Origin: Nocardiopsis metallicus
Lineage (GTDB): Bacteria > Actinomycetota > Actinomycetes > Streptosporangiales > Streptosporangiaceae
Length of the DNA stretch: 64,000 bases
Direction: 5' to 3'
Assembly: GCF_014201115.1 (NCBI RefSeq)
Contig: NZ_JACHDO010000001.1
Coordinates: forward strand, 3,534,001-3,598,000
Part shown: positions 1 to 8,918 of the stretch, piece after piece
Numbering within the stretch: position 1 is the stretch's first letter
Layout: each line of letters begins with the position of its first letter
Notes under the pieces: generated by a model
What the model was told of the DNA's origin: nothing
What the model saw: only the letters and a program-made list of their open reading frames with translations
Databases searched by the model: none
Program-made: the position numbers and the translations under genes

Positions 1-132
1 GATCATCCCGGTCCCGCACCCCACGTCCAGCACGGCGTCGGCGGCCATGACGTGGGAGAGGTAGAAGTCGTCACAGGGCGCCCAGGTGTTGAGGGCGTCG
101 TAGAGCGCGGCGAGATCGTCATCCGAGTACAT
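1..132 (-). CDS. Class I SAM-dependent methyltransferase (N-terminal fragment)
   Basis: Only the first 44 codons are present; the gene continues past the left edge. The ATG start gives MYSDDDLAALYDALN, then motif I of class I SAM-dependent methyltransferases (VLDVGCGTGM, residues 34-43), which binds S-adenosylmethionine. The substrate cannot be inferred. It lies 60 bases after the HxlR-type regulator on the same strand and could be read from the same transcript. Confidence 0.8.
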   Translation of the reverse strand, partial: MYSDDDLAALYDALNTWAPCDDFYLSHVMAADAVLDVGCGTGMI

Positions 133-192
133 ACGGGGCAGTATCGCCGCGTTCTCCCCCGACCGCACCCCGTTTTCGGCGGCCCGCCGCGA

Positions 193-678
193 TCAGCCCC
201 TGGCGCTGCGGCGCCGGACCGCCATGCGCAGGTCGTCCGGGGAGACCTCGCGCCCGTCCTCGGTCAGATATCCCACCCGCACCGGCGCTCCGGTGCCGTC
301 CTCGACCAGGGCCAGCGGGCCCCCGCCCTCCTGGAGGTGGGTGTCGCCCCAGTCCTTGAGCGCGAGGACCGCGGGCATGAGGTCGGCGCCCATGTCGGTG
401 AGGACGTACTCGTGCCGAGTACGGCTGCCCGGCTCCTTGTAGGGCTCGCGGCGCAGCAGCCCGGCCTCGGTGAGCTGTCTGAGCCGGGCGGCGGCCACCG
501 CCTCGGTGACACCGACCCGCTCCACGAAAAGGTCGAAGCGGCGCGTGCCGAAGAAGGCCTCGCGCATGATCAGCAGCGACGAACGCTGCCCCACGATCTC
601 CAGCGCCTTCGAGATCGAACATGCCCGGGGCTGCCAGGAACGCAGATCGGCGAGCACGGGATCGAGTTTGATCGGCAT
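193..678 (-). CDS. HxlR-family winged-helix transcriptional regulator
   Basis: This 161-residue protein has the HxlR/MarR-like pattern: a Cys near residue 20, helix CSISKALEIVGQRSSLLIM, then VTEAVAAARLRQLTEAGLL as the DNA-recognition region and a wing ending HEYVLTDMGADLMP. HxlR-type regulators often sense electrophiles, quinones or aldehydes through a conserved Cys (family knowledge). The location downstream of an aldo/keto reductase and an ABM monooxygenase on the same strand fits a local detoxification unit, which is an inference. The tail after residue 120 is somewhat longer than in minimal family members. The ATG has no close ribosome-binding site, so the start is less certain than the family. 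Confidence 0.88.
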   Translation of the reverse strand: MPIKLDPVLADLRSWQPRACSISKALEIVGQRSSLLIMREAFFGTRRFDLFVERVGVTEAVAAARLRQLTEAGLLRREPYKEPGSRTRHEYVLTDMGADLMPAVLALKDWGDTHLQEGGGPLALVEDGTGAPVRVGYLTEDGREVSPDDLRMAVRRRSARG

Positions 679-769
679 ACCGCCAAAATACCCGCTCCTC
701 CCGGACCCGGGCGGAAGACCGCGTTGTCCGTGTGAGCGCTCTGCGACCGTTCCCGGACCAGCGGGCCAA

Positions 770-1819
770 TCATTCCTTGGAGGCGGTGGCGGCCCACCAG
801 ATATTGACGTCGGAGTCGACCGCCCACCGGTCGATGTCGCGCAGTTCCTCCTCGGAGAAGTCCGTGTTCTCCACCGCCCCGAGGTTCTGCTCCAGCTGCT
901 CCACGCTCGAGGCGCCGACCAGAGCCGTGGTGACGGTGCGCGGCCCCTGGTCCCGCAGAACCCAGGAGACCGCCATCTGCGCCAGGGTCTGACCGCGCTC
1001 GACGGCGATCTGATTGAGCGCCCGGGCCCGGCCCAGTACCTCCTCGGTGAGCATGTTCTCCCGCCAGCTGGGCCGCCCGATCCCGGCGCGGGAGTCCGCG
1101 GGCACGCTTCCGTCCAGATAACGGGAGGTCAGCAGCCCCTGCGCCAGGGGCGAGAAGGCGACCATACCCATGCCTTCGTCGGCGGCCGCCTCCAGCAGCC
1201 CGTCCTCCACCCAGCGGTTGAGCATCGAGTACGAGGACTGGTGGACGATCAGGGGCGTGCCGAGGTCGCGCATGATCGCCGTCGCCCGGCGGGTCAGCGA
1301 CGGAGCGTAGGAAGAGATCCCCGCGTACATGGCCCGCCCGGACACCACCGCGTGGTGCAGGGCCAGCATGGTCTCCTCCAGCGGGGTGTCCGGGTCGGGC
1401 CGGTGGCTGTAGAAGACGTCGACGTAGTCCAGGCCCATGCGCTTGAGGGACTGGTCCAGCGAGGACAGCAGGTACTTGCGCGAACCGCCCCGCAGGTGCG
1501 GCCCGGACCCCATGACGTATCCGGCCTTGGTGGTGATCACCAGCTCTTCCCGGTAAGGACCGAAGTCCTCGGCCAGGATCCGGCCGAAGTTCTCCTCGGC
1601 CCGGCCCGGCGGCGGGCCGTAGTTGTTGGCCAGGTCGAAGTGGAAGACGCCGAGGTCGAAGGCGCGGCGCAGGATCCGGCGCTGCCCTTCCAGGCTCCGA
1701 TCACCACCGAAGTTCTGCCACAGTCCCAGCGACAGCCGCGGCAGCCTCAGGCCGCTCCTGCCGCAGGTCCGGAACTCCAGCGAGTCGTACCGGTCCCCGC
1801 TCGCCACGTACGTGCCCAA
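770..1819 (-). CDS. Aldo/keto reductase (YghZ/GpR-like)
   Basis: The 349-residue product has a complete aldo/keto reductase core. Catalytic Asp and Tyr are in FDLANNYG, Lys in TTKAGY and His in YSHRPD, and the NADPH-binding end is VGASSVEQLEQN. The spelling AENFGRIL, PYREELVITTKAGY and NIWWAATASKE resembles YghZ-type L-glyceraldehyde-3-phosphate reductases and potassium-channel beta-subunit relatives. The reaction would be NADPH-dependent reduction of aldehydes in the cytoplasm. I chose TTG at 1819 because AAGGGGAG lies about 7 bases upstream; an in-frame ATG nine codons earlier has no such site and would absorb the ribosome-binding site into the protein. It follows the monooxygenase gene by 75 bases, probably in one operon. 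Confidence 0.9.
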   Translation of the reverse strand: MGTYVASGDRYDSLEFRTCGRSGLRLPRLSLGLWQNFGGDRSLEGQRRILRRAFDLGVFHFDLANNYGPPPGRAEENFGRILAEDFGPYREELVITTKAGYVMGSGPHLRGGSRKYLLSSLDQSLKRMGLDYVDVFYSHRPDPDTPLEETMLALHHAVVSGRAMYAGISSYAPSLTRRATAIMRDLGTPLIVHQSSYSMLNRWVEDGLLEAAADEGMGMVAFSPLAQGLLTSRYLDGSVPADSRAGIGRPSWRENMLTEEVLGRARALNQIAVERGQTLAQMAVSWVLRDQGPRTVTTALVGASSVEQLEQNLGAVENTDFSEEELRDIDRWAVDSDVNIWWAATASKE

Positions 1820-1894
1820 ACGTCCGCTCCCCTTCAGCCTGTCCAACCCGTTCAGCCGGTCGAAACCGGACCGCCGTCACCGGTCGCGCCGACG

Positions 1895-2218
1895 TTACCC
1901 GTCGATCGTGAGTTCGCCCATGCGGTCCCAGCCCTCGCCCTCGACCTCGCGGCTGACGATCAGCGGGGTCTCCTGCAGCAGCGGCTTCATGGCGGCCAGC
2001 CCGGCCTTGAAGTGGTCGCTGTTGACGTGGGCCTCGGCCGCGCCGTCCTTGAACGCCTCGACGAGCACGAACTCGTCGTCGCGCTCGACGCTGCGGGACC
2101 ACTCGAACCACAGGTTGCCGGGCTCGGCGCGGGTGGCCGCGGTGAAGTCGGCGACCGCGTCGAGGAAGCTGTCCGTAGCCTCCGGCCTGGTCCGGAACTT
2201 GACGACGATCAGGATCAT
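1895..2218 (-). CDS. Antibiotic-biosynthesis-monooxygenase (ABM) domain protein
   Basis: The 107-residue protein fills a single ABM ferredoxin-like domain, starting MILIVVKFRTRPEATDSFL and carrying NLWFEWSRSVERDDEFVLVE and HVNSDHFKAGL. Family members are small dimeric quinol or polyketide monooxygenases such as YgiN; many act without cofactor. The start is the ATG with GAGGAG immediately upstream; the frame remains open for 50 further codons upstream but without domain similarity. It is followed on the same strand by the aldo/keto reductase and the HxlR regulator, which together suggest oxidation-reduction of quinone-like or aldehyde electrophiles (inference). Confidence 0.88.
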   Translation of the reverse strand: MILIVVKFRTRPEATDSFLDAVADFTAATRAEPGNLWFEWSRSVERDDEFVLVEAFKDGAAEAHVNSDHFKAGLAAMKPLLQETPLIVSREVEGEGWDRMGELTIDG

Positions 2219-2476
2219 CCCGCATCTCCTCAGTGTTGTGCCACGGGGCACGCGGTAGTGCCGTGCCCCACGGTTCCCCACTCTTGCAGAGCGGAGACGG
2301 GCTGGACCCCACCAGACCGTGCGCGCGGGTGTTCGTCGCCTCACGGGGCGCCGTGGCCGATGCCGCACCGGACCAGTATTCCGCGGCCCGTCTCCTACCT
2401 CCCGAACCGTTCTCCGAGGTCCCCCTCAACCGCTCCCCCACTGATCGGAGCGGCGGGCGGCGCCCCGGGGCAGCGC

Positions 2477-2971
2477 TCAGGCGCCGCCGAGGGTGGTGCC
2501 GGGCAGGCGGGTGGCGCGCCACTCGCCGTCGTTACCCTGCCGGACCTCCAGGGCGCCGGGGCTCTCCTCGGCGTGGACCAGTTCGACGTTGGCGATGAGG
2601 GCGTCGCCGTCCAGGTCGGTGCTGACGGTGACCTCACCGATCTCGATGGCGTCGGCGCCGGGCACGTTGGCGACGTACTCGGGGAAGGCCTCCGCGCAGT
2701 CCTCGGCGCCCCCTCCCTGGGCGATGATCGCGGCCTGGGCACTCTCGTCGACGAAGGCGCAGCCCGCCTCACCGTCTCCGGCCGCGAAGGAGGCGAGGAA
2801 TCCCTCGGCCACGGCCTGGGCCGCCGCGGCGGCCTCGTCCTCATCGGGTCCGGCCGCGGCTTCCCCGTCCACCTCCTCGACGGAGTTCTCGTCGGGGGTC
2901 TCGTCGTCGCCTCCGCAGGCGGCGAGGGCGAGGAACAGGGGCAGGGCTGCACACAGGAGGGTACGTCGCAT
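2477..2971 (-). CDS. Lipoprotein of unknown function
   Basis: The 164-residue product has a lipoprotein signal: MRRTLL, a hydrophobic stretch and lipobox LALAAC with the acylated Cys at residue 19, followed by an acidic, Ala-rich linker to about residue 50. The mature part (AQAVAEGFLASFAAGDGEA, two Cys that could pair, then EWRATRLPG) has the helix-plus-sheet rhythm of NTF2-like/DUF4878 lipoproteins, though I cannot assign a family firmly. It would be anchored on the outer face of the membrane. The start is set by the signal peptide and by AGGAGGG about 8 bases upstream. No neighbour indicates a partner. Confidence 0.82.
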   Translation of the reverse strand: MRRTLLCAALPLFLALAACGGDDETPDENSVEEVDGEAAAGPDEDEAAAAAQAVAEGFLASFAAGDGEAGCAFVDESAQAAIIAQGGGAEDCAEAFPEYVANVPGADAIEIGEVTVSTDLDGDALIANVELVHAEESPGALEVRQGNDGEWRATRLPGTTLGGA

Positions 2972-3363
2972 GGGGGTTGCCTTCCGGGAGCGGGTGGGGT
3001 CGGCCGACGGAGGAGACCGGTGGTGTCGGCACCGTCGAAGCCATCCGTGACGCACCATTGTTACCGCATTCACCCGTTTGATGACTACGCGTACCCGCAC
3101 TTTTCCTTCCCACCCCCTGGTGAACAGGCAAGACACGGCTGCGGATTCGGTTCTTCCCAGCCTCGGCCGGGGCTGCCCACCCCGTGGTGCGCACTTTTCG
3201 CCCGTGCTCAGCCACCGCGGGCACTACTCCGGCGGGCGTCCCCCCAACCGCTGCCGACGACGATCGCCCACACCATCACCCGCGCGACCTCGAACACCCC
3301 GCGGCCGCTGCCCGGTGCGGCCATCGTGCCCCTGGCGGGGACGGCGGTGTGGGAGCGGTGTCG

Positions 3364-3377
3364 GGAGAGCGCTCTCC
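3364..3377. promoter_or_regulatory. Perfect 14-bp palindrome, LacI-operator-like
   Basis: The bases GGAGAGCGCTCTCC form a perfect palindrome centred on GCGC. It resembles the GGGAGCGCTCCC core recognised by actinomycete LacI-family repressors. It lies 250 bases upstream of the PucR-type regulator. A related GAGAGCGCTCTC palindrome is at 11347-11358. A regulatory role is inferred from symmetry and position only. Confidence 0.35.
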
Positions 3378-3486
3378 AGAAGCGGGCCCCGGTCCTCCCG
3401 TGAGGGGGGCGGGGCTTGCCCGTGGGGACGGCCTCTGGTGATATGGGTGGGGGTGACCGACATCACGGCATCCCCTGGCGCACAAG

Positions 3487-3563
3487 GCACGCGCGGGCGT
3501 GCCGTAACCGGAACCGTGCACGCGCGGGCGGGCCGTCGACTCGGCGCACGCGCGAGCGTGCCC
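3487..3563 (+). repeat. Three imperfect GCACGCGCG direct repeats before the PucR-type gene
   Basis: The nine bases GCACGCGCG begin at 3487, 3518 and 3546, each followed by a GC-rich variant of GGCGTGCC. Spacings are 31 and 28 bases, near three helical turns. The array ends about 65 bases before the ATG at 3628. This is compatible with cooperative binding by a regulator, possibly the adjacent one, but GC-rich sequence makes chance similarity easier. Confidence 0.4.
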
Positions 3564-3627
3564 GAGGAGGCTCTGCACGCCGACGCGTGCCGGAGGGGTT
3601 CCGCCGTGCGTCCGCGCCGGAGGTGAC

Positions 3628-4884
3628 ATGTCGTACCGACCACGGGAGGGCGCCCCGGGCACCCTCGTCACGGACCTGCCCCCAGGGCTCGGCGCCAGGC
3701 TCCGCCCGCTGGTCCCGCACCTGGTCGAGGAGGCCGTGGACGGCATCGCGCGCCGGGCCGAGGCACACAGCCAGCCCTTGGAAGCGGCGCACGTGGACTC
3801 GGTCCGGGCCGCGATCGGCACCGCGGTGCACGCCTTCCTGGACCGGCTCGAGGCGGGCCCCGGGGCCGAGCGCGCGGACTCCGTCGCCCGAACCTTCCAC
3901 GCCTTCGGGCAGAGCGAGGCCAGGCAGGGGCGCACCCTGGAGTGCCTGCACACGGGTATGCGCACGTCCGCGGCGGTGGCCTGGCGGCGGCTGGCCCGGG
4001 CGGACTCGATCGACCGGGACCAGATGGCCGCGCTCGGCGAGGCGATCTTCGCGTTCCAGGAGGAGATCTCCACCGCGGCCGCCGAGGGCCACGTCCAGGT
4101 GCGCGGGGCGGGGGTGGAGGCGCTGCGGCGCAGACGGGCCCGGCTGCTGGAGGTGCTGCTGGCCGAGTCCGGGACGGAGCCGGAGGCGCGGGCTCTGTCG
4201 ACACTGGCGCGCGCGGCCCGATGGCGCGTGCCCGAGCGGGTGGCGGTGGCGTTGCTCTACCAGGAGTCGCCCCGCCAGGAGGGGGCGGGGGTTACGGTCC
4301 ACCAGGAAGGCGCGGGGGCATCGGCTCCGGTGCTTCCCCCGGACGTTCTGGTGGACCTGGACAGGGTGGAGCCGTGCGCGCTGGTGCCCGACCCCGAGGG
4401 GCCGGGGCGGCTGAGGTCGTTGGAGCGGTCGCTGCGGGGGTGCGGCGCGGTACTGGGCCCGACGGTCCCGCTGGCGGAGGCTCCGGCTTCGCTGTCGCGG
4501 GCGCGGGAACTGGCGGAGCTGGTGCGCGACGGGGTGGTGGCGGGGCCCGGGGTACTGAGGTGGAGCGACCACCTGCCGGAGCTGCTGCTCTCACGGGACA
4601 CGGCGCTGGTGGCCGAACTGGCCCGGGTCCGGCTGGCCCCGTTGGCGGGGATGCGGGCACCGCAGCGGGAGCGGATGGCCGACACCCTGTTGGCGTGGCT
4701 GGAGTCGGGGTTCAACGCCAACGAGGCGGCCGAGCGACTGCGCATCCATCCGCAGACCGTGCGGTACCGGATGCGGCAGCTGGAGGAGCTCTTCGGGGCC
4801 AGGCTGCGGGAGCCGGGGGCCCGGTTCGAGTTGGAACTGGTACTGCGGGCGCGCAGGCTGCTGGGGCCGTTCGGCCCGGAGTGA
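3628..4884 (+). CDS. PucR/CdaR-type helix-turn-helix transcriptional regulator
   Basis: The 418-residue protein ends in a PucR-type C-terminal [39 protein letters not shown] and a final [10 protein letters not shown]. The N-terminal half ([19 protein letters not shown] onward) is the helical sensor-like region seen in actinomycete PucR-family members; no small-molecule pocket is recognisable. Such proteins usually regulate purine, amino-acid or secondary metabolic genes. The start is firm: ATG with GGAGG six bases upstream. It is transcribed alone, and the next gene is convergent across a strong hairpin. The direct repeats before the start may be its own binding sites (inference). Confidence 0.85.
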   Translation: MSYRPREGAPGTLVTDLPPGLGARLRPLVPHLVEEAVDGIARRAEAHSQPLEAAHVDSVRAAIGTAVHAFLDRLEAGPGAERADSVARTFHAFGQSEARQGRTLECLHTGMRTSAAVAWRRLARADSIDRDQMAALGEAIFAFQEEISTAAAEGHVQVRGAGVEALRRRRARLLEVLLAESGTEPEARALSTLARAARWRVPERVAVALLYQESPRQEGAGVTVHQEGAGASAPVLPPDVLVDLDRVEPCALVPDPEGPGRLRSLERSLRGCGAVLGPTVPLAEAPASLSRARELAELVRDGVVAGPGVLRWSDHLPELLLSRDTALVAELARVRLAPLAGMRAPQRERMADTLLAWLESGFNANEAAERLRIHPQTVRYRMRQLEELFGARLREPGARFELELVLRARRLLGPFGPE

Positions 4885-4900
4885 GGAACATACCGAACGG

Positions 4901-4942
4901 TCGGGATGTTCCCCGCGCGGTGGTGCGCGGGGAACATCCCGA
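4901..4942. terminator. Bidirectional hairpin between convergent genes
   Basis: Two perfect 18-base arms (4901-4918 and 4925-4942, starting TCGGGATGTT) are separated by six bases. The hairpin lies just after the PucR-type gene and before the end of the convergent LLM gene. There is no long T run on either side, as is usual for actinomycete hairpin terminators. Confidence 0.75.
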
Positions 4943-5003
4943 GAGGGGCGCGGTCAGCTCCGGGCGGTCCCGGCCGACTCGGACCGGTCCCGATCGTCTG
5001 CGG

Positions 5004-5969
5004 TCAGCGACGGGGGGCCAGGGCGCGGATGACGTCGGCCGGGTCCAGGCTGGGCGGAGCGATCGGGGCGATCACCGGAGTGCTCACCCCCGCCTCCACG
5101 TAGGCCTCGATCCGCTCCCGGCAGTACTCGGCGGGGCCGTGCACGATGAGCTCGTCGATGACGGAGTCCGGGATCGCGGCGAGCGCCCCCTTGCGGTCCC
5201 CGTCCTCCCACGCCTTCCACATGGGGCCGAGCTCCTCGCGGCCCAGCCACTCGTGGAAGGCCCGGTAGACAGGCACGTTCAGGTAGGCCGAGATCGCCCA
5301 GCGGCCGATCTCGCGCGCGGTGGCGGCATCGGTGTCGGGGATGGCGAAGATCCGCGCGACGACCTCCTTGTCCGCCCCGAACTCACGCACGACCGGGGCG
5401 ACCGTGCGCACGTCCTCCGAGGACAGCCAGTTGACGATCGCTCCGTCCGCCTCGCGGCCGGCCAGGCGCAGCATGCCCTGGCGCAGCGCGGCCACCAGGA
5501 TCGGCGGCTGTTGCTGGGGGACGGCCCCGAGCGTGAACCCCTTCACCGAGAAGGTGTCGTAGTCGGCCTTGACCTTCTGCCCGGTCAGCGCCTCGCGCAG
5601 GAAGCGCACGGTGTCGCGGACCTTCTTGTAGGGCTCCGTGAAGGGGATGGAGTTCCAGCGCTCCACGATGACGTTCGAGGAGGTGCCGACGCCCAGCGCG
5701 AAGCGGCCCGGCGCGGCGGCGGCCAGTGTGGCGGCGCTCATCGCCAGGGTCGCGGGGCCGCGCGTGTACGCGGGCACGATCGCGGTGCCCAGGCGCAGCC
5801 GGGGCGCCCACACACTGGCCAGGGCCAGCGGTGTGAACGCGTCGGTGCCGTTGGCCTCGGCCGACCACGCGTCGGTGTAGCCGAGGTCGGGCAGGGCCTC
5901 GAAGAGGGGGCGCTGATCGGCCAGGGGGATGCCTTCGAAGGGGACGGTGATGCCCCAGCGATCGGTCAT
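5004..5969 (-). CDS. LLM-class F420-dependent oxidoreductase
   Basis: The 321-residue protein is a complete luciferase-like (LLM) TIM barrel. It begins [19 protein letters not shown], and shows [55 protein letters not shown] and the late segment [20 protein letters not shown]. Actinomycete members typically use coenzyme F420 for hydride transfer; the substrate is unknown. The ATG is preceded by GGAGCCGTC, with GGAG at a usable distance. The gene is monocistronic in this window, convergent with the PucR-type regulator, and divergent from the YbhB-type gene. Confidence 0.9.
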   Translation of the reverse strand: MTDRWGITVPFEGIPLADQRPLFEALPDLGYTDAWSAEANGTDAFTPLALASVWAPRLRLGTAIVPAYTRGPATLAMSAATLAAAAPGRFALGVGTSSNVIVERWNSIPFTEPYKKVRDTVRFLREALTGQKVKADYDTFSVKGFTLGAVPQQQPPILVAALRQGMLRLAGREADGAIVNWLSSEDVRTVAPVVREFGADKEVVARIFAIPDTDAATAREIGRWAISAYLNVPVYRAFHEWLGREELGPMWKAWEDGDRKGALAAIPDSVIDELIVHGPAEYCRERIEAYVEAGVSTPVIAPIAPPSLDPADVIRALAPRR

Positions 5970-6170
5970 GACGGCTCCTGTCGGTGGACCGGCCCGGCGA
6001 CGGGACCGAACCGGATTCTTGTTCGGTGTCGGCACGACCGTACCTCGCGGCCCCGGGCGCGCAGTAGACCGCGTCCGCCCCTTCGGGGCTCGCGGGGCGT
6101 ATGTTCGGGTGCAGTGCCCGCCTGCGGCGGGCCGGTACGGACATCCACGAGAGCGAAGGAGGCCATCGCC

Positions 6171-6701
6171 GTGGCCACGCCACCCTCCCCTTACGACTTC
6201 CTGCCCCGGGTCGAATCGTTCACCGTCCTCAGCGACGACGTCGTTGACGACAAACCCCTGCCCAGGGCGCAGGTCAGCGGGATCATGGGCGCCGGGGGCG
6301 AGGACGTCTCCCCGCACCTGTCCTGGAGCGGCTTCCCCGAGGGGACCCGGAGCTTCGCCGTCACCTGCTTCGACCCGGACGCACCCACCGCGAGCGGGTT
6401 CTGGCACTGGTCCGTCTGTGACATCCCCGCCGAGGTCACCGAGTTGGCGACCGACGCCGGGAACGGTTCCGGCCTGCCGAAAGGGGCCGTGACCCTGCGC
6501 AACGACGCCGGGAGCCACCGTTACATCGGCGCCGCGCCGCCCGCCGGGCACGGCCCGCACCGGTACTTCTTCGCGGTGCACGCGGTGGACGTGCCGAGCC
6601 TGGGCGTGGACGCCTCCGCCAGCCCCGCGTTCCTCGGCTTCAACCTGTTCTCGCACACGCTCGGCCGGGCGCTCATCATCCCGACGTACAAGCAGAAGTA
6701 G
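6171..6701 (+). CDS. YbhB/YbcL-family (PEBP, Raf-kinase-inhibitor-like) protein
   Basis: The 176-residue protein carries the bacterial PEBP signature: ISWSG-type segment [19 protein letters not shown], then [23 protein letters not shown] and the C-terminal [19 protein letters not shown]. Family members form a small anion- or phospholipid-binding beta fold; their physiological function in bacteria is poorly defined. No signal peptide is present, so the protein is probably cytoplasmic. A GTG start at 6171 with AAGGAGG upstream is used; the frame is open much further upstream but without family similarity. A perfect hairpin follows the stop. Confidence 0.9.
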   Translation: MATPPSPYDFLPRVESFTVLSDDVVDDKPLPRAQVSGIMGAGGEDVSPHLSWSGFPEGTRSFAVTCFDPDAPTASGFWHWSVCDIPAEVTELATDAGNGSGLPKGAVTLRNDAGSHRYIGAAPPAGHGPHRYFFAVHAVDVPSLGVDASASPAFLGFNLFSHTLGRALIIPTYKQK

Positions 6702-6723
6702 GGGTTCTCGCCCCGCCGCCGGG

Positions 6724-6754
6724 GGCGGGTGGCGCGCTCGGCGCGCCACCCGCC
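6724..6754 (+). terminator. Hairpin terminator after the YbhB-type gene
   Basis: Perfect 13-base arms (6724-6736 and 6742-6754; GGCGGGTGGCGCG and its complement) enclose the loop CTCGG, 23 bases after the stop codon. The downstream sequence is pyrimidine-rich, without a T run. Confidence 0.7.
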
Positions 6755-6914
6755 CTCCGCCCTTCCTCCCGGGGCCGATGGGTACACGCGCGAGAGGCCC
6801 TTCCGGTTCACTTGGCAACCGCATCTGGCCATTCACGAGCCCAAAGGCCACTCCGGCGTCTAGGCTCGGTCCATCCCCCGGCCCACTCGGAACACGCCTG
6901 GAAGGGTTCAGCCG

Positions 6915-8009
6915 GTGCCACAGCCGTCTTCGAGGAAACCGACCGTCGTGGTCACGACAGCGGGTTCCGCTCCGACACCCGGAACCATCCTGCACCTGCG
7001 CCAGAACGGGTTCCGGGTGGTGGCCACCGATGTGGACCCCACCGCGCCCGGCCTGTACCTGGCCGACCGCGGTTACCTGGTGCCACCGGGCGACAGCGAG
7101 GCGTTTGTGCCCCGGATGCGCTCCCTGTGCGCCGAGGAGGGGGCCGTGGCCGTGGTCCCGCTGGTGGACGAGGAGCTGGTCCGGGTGGGTGAGCTGGCCA
7201 AGGACGGGGTGGAGGTGCTGCTGCCCCACCTGGATTTCGTCACCACCTGCCTGGACAAGTACGTGCTCATGCAGCAGCTGGAGGATGCCGGGATCGGTGT
7301 TCCCCGCACCTGGCTGGCCTCGGAGTGGCCCACCGACGCCGCCGACACCTCCTCGGGCGGCCTCATCGTCAAACCCCGCATCGGGCGCGGCAGCCGCGGG
7401 GTGCTGCTCATCGACTCCGCCCGGGACATGGCCCGCGTGGTCTCCGAGAGCGGCTACGCCGCCGACGAGCTGATCGTCCAGGAACGCGTCACCGGACCCG
7501 AGTACACCGTCTCGGTCGTGGCCTGGCGGGACGGCGAAGTGCAGGCGGTGGTACCCAAGGAGGTCCTGCTCAAGCAGGGCGTCACCAAGTACGCCGTCAC
7601 CCGGCGCAACCGCGAGGTCATCCGTACCTGCCGGGCGATCCAGAGCTCCCTGCGCGCGGACGGCCCGTTCAACGTCCAGCTGTGCCTGGACGGCCAGGGG
7701 CGGCCCAGGGTCTTCGAGATCAATCCCCGTTTCTCGTCCACGGCGGCGCTCACCGTGGCCGCGGGGGTCGACGAGATCGCCGGACTGCTCCGGCAGGCGA
7801 TCGGCGACGGGCCGAAGCTGACCGACGACTGGCGTGAGGGCGTGGCGATGGTGCGCCGGTGGACCGACGAGTTCCTTCCCGAGGAGCAGTTCGACTCGCA
7901 CGGGATATCCCCCGCCCCGGCCACCAGCTCGCACGGTGAGGGCTTCGCCCTGCCCGGGGCGGTGGCCGCCGGAGGGCAGTCCCCGATCATCCCGGTGCGT
8001 GCGCGGTGA
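6915..8009 (+). CDS. ATP-grasp ligase of unknown substrate
   Basis: The 364-residue protein has a Rossmann-like pre-ATP-grasp segment (VVTTAGSAPTPGTILHLRQ), the nucleotide-binding strand GGLIVKPRIGRGSRGVLL, and the metal-binding end PRVFEINPRFSSTAAL. This is the CarB/PylC-like ATP-grasp type, which joins a carboxylate to an amine, ammonia or another nucleophile through an acyl phosphate. Nothing fixes the substrate. The GTG start follows GAAGGGTTCAGCC. The stop overlaps the start of the next gene by four bases (GTGA), so the two products are translationally coupled. About 50 C-terminal residues beyond the ATP-grasp core have no recognised domain. Confidence 0.85.
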   Translation: MPQPSSRKPTVVVTTAGSAPTPGTILHLRQNGFRVVATDVDPTAPGLYLADRGYLVPPGDSEAFVPRMRSLCAEEGAVAVVPLVDEELVRVGELAKDGVEVLLPHLDFVTTCLDKYVLMQQLEDAGIGVPRTWLASEWPTDAADTSSGGLIVKPRIGRGSRGVLLIDSARDMARVVSESGYAADELIVQERVTGPEYTVSVVAWRDGEVQAVVPKEVLLKQGVTKYAVTRRNREVIRTCRAIQSSLRADGPFNVQLCLDGQGRPRVFEINPRFSSTAALTVAAGVDEIAGLLRQAIGDGPKLTDDWREGVAMVRRWTDEFLPEEQFDSHGISPAPATSSHGEGFALPGAVAAGGQSPIIPVRAR

Positions 8010-8794
8010 GCGCCCAGCACGCGCTGCTGAAGGCCGTTGCGGACGCGGTCGTCGAGGTCGGCGCCCTGCTGCGGGGGTGGCGTTCGGACCCGTCGGTACG
8101 CAACGGGGTGTGGGAGGGGAGCCAGTTCAAGGCCGAGGCCGACGCGATGGCCCATAGGGCGCTCTCCCAGCGGCTGAGCGCGATCGACGCGCGGATCCCG
8201 GTGGTGAGCGAGGAGGACCCGGCGTCGCTGTCGCGGGAGCGGCCGCCCCGGTACTGGCTGATCGACCCGATCGACGGGACCGCCAGCTACGTGCACGGCT
8301 TCGACGGCTACGTCACCCAGGCCGCTCTGGTCATCGGGGAGAGCCCCGAGGTGGCGGCGGTCTTCGCCCCCGAGAGCGGGGTTCTGTACACGGCCGTCCG
8401 CGGCCAGGGCGCCCGCCGGGACGGGGTCCCCCTGCCCGGACACCCGCCCACCCCGACCGGTCACGGTGTCCTCACCGACAACACCCCCGAACCCTCGGGG
8501 ATCGCCCGGCGCGTGTACGACCACTTCGGCTACGGCGAGTACCTGGAGAGCGGCAGCATCTCTTTGAAGCTGTGCCGGATCGCCGAGGGTGCCGCCCACC
8601 TGTTCGTGAAGGACGTCCCGGTGCGTGACTGGGACGTGGCCGCGCCCGGTCTGGTCCTGGCCGAGACGGGGGGTCTGGTGACCCGGCTGGACGGCGCCGC
8701 GTTCACCTACCGGGGGAGCTTCGAGCACACCGGCCTGGTGGGCGCGGCCGATCCGTCGACGTGTCGTGCGGTGGCCCACTGGTTAGCTTCCTGA
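8006..8794 (+). CDS. Inositol monophosphatase-family phosphatase
   Basis: The 262-residue protein shows the metal-binding triad of the IMPase/FBPase/CysQ superfamily: SEEDP, then LIDPIDGTASYVHG, then RDWDVAAPGLVLAETGG. Family enzymes remove phosphate from inositol phosphates, sugar phosphates, histidinol phosphate or 3'-phosphoadenosine nucleotides with Mg2+. ASYVHG replaces the commoner TNFVHG, so the substrate is open. The GTG start overlaps the preceding ATP-grasp stop by four bases, implying that the pair works in one pathway. No further pathway gene is adjacent. Confidence 0.87.
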   Translation: MSAQHALLKAVADAVVEVGALLRGWRSDPSVRNGVWEGSQFKAEADAMAHRALSQRLSAIDARIPVVSEEDPASLSRERPPRYWLIDPIDGTASYVHGFDGYVTQAALVIGESPEVAAVFAPESGVLYTAVRGQGARRDGVPLPGHPPTPTGHGVLTDNTPEPSGIARRVYDHFGYGEYLESGSISLKLCRIAEGAAHLFVKDVPVRDWDVAAPGLVLAETGGLVTRLDGAAFTYRGSFEHTGLVGAADPSTCRAVAHWLAS

Positions 8795-8918
8795 CCTGGG
8801 ATGACAGCAGGTCGGAGCGAACTGCTCCAGGTGTGTGCGAACTGCCCTCGACAATCCCTTTCGCGCACCCCGCACGACGCGTATCGTGTGGTCAAACTCG
8901 CGCCTTTGGGGGTGGGAA

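Larger units (their letters stand above)
2972..3627. other. Intergenic region without a recognised gene
   Basis: These 656 bases separate the divergent lipoprotein and PucR-type genes. No open frame here resembles a protein. The stretch holds a 14-bp perfect palindrome at 3364-3377 and three copies of a GCACGCGCG-containing motif just before the regulator start. Both are listed separately. The middle, roughly 3040-3120, is poorer in GC than the flanks and probably contains the lipoprotein promoter. Confidence 0.6.

Noticed and set aside
470..3403. A 977-codon open frame on the plus strand
   Set aside because: It runs antisense to the aldo/keto reductase, monooxygenase and lipoprotein genes and has no family similarity. 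Open antisense frames are expected at this GC content.
3942..6170. Long upstream extension of the YbhB frame
   Set aside because: The extension is Gly/Arg-rich and antisense to the LLM gene; the YbhB family start is the GTG at 6171 with a ribosome-binding site.
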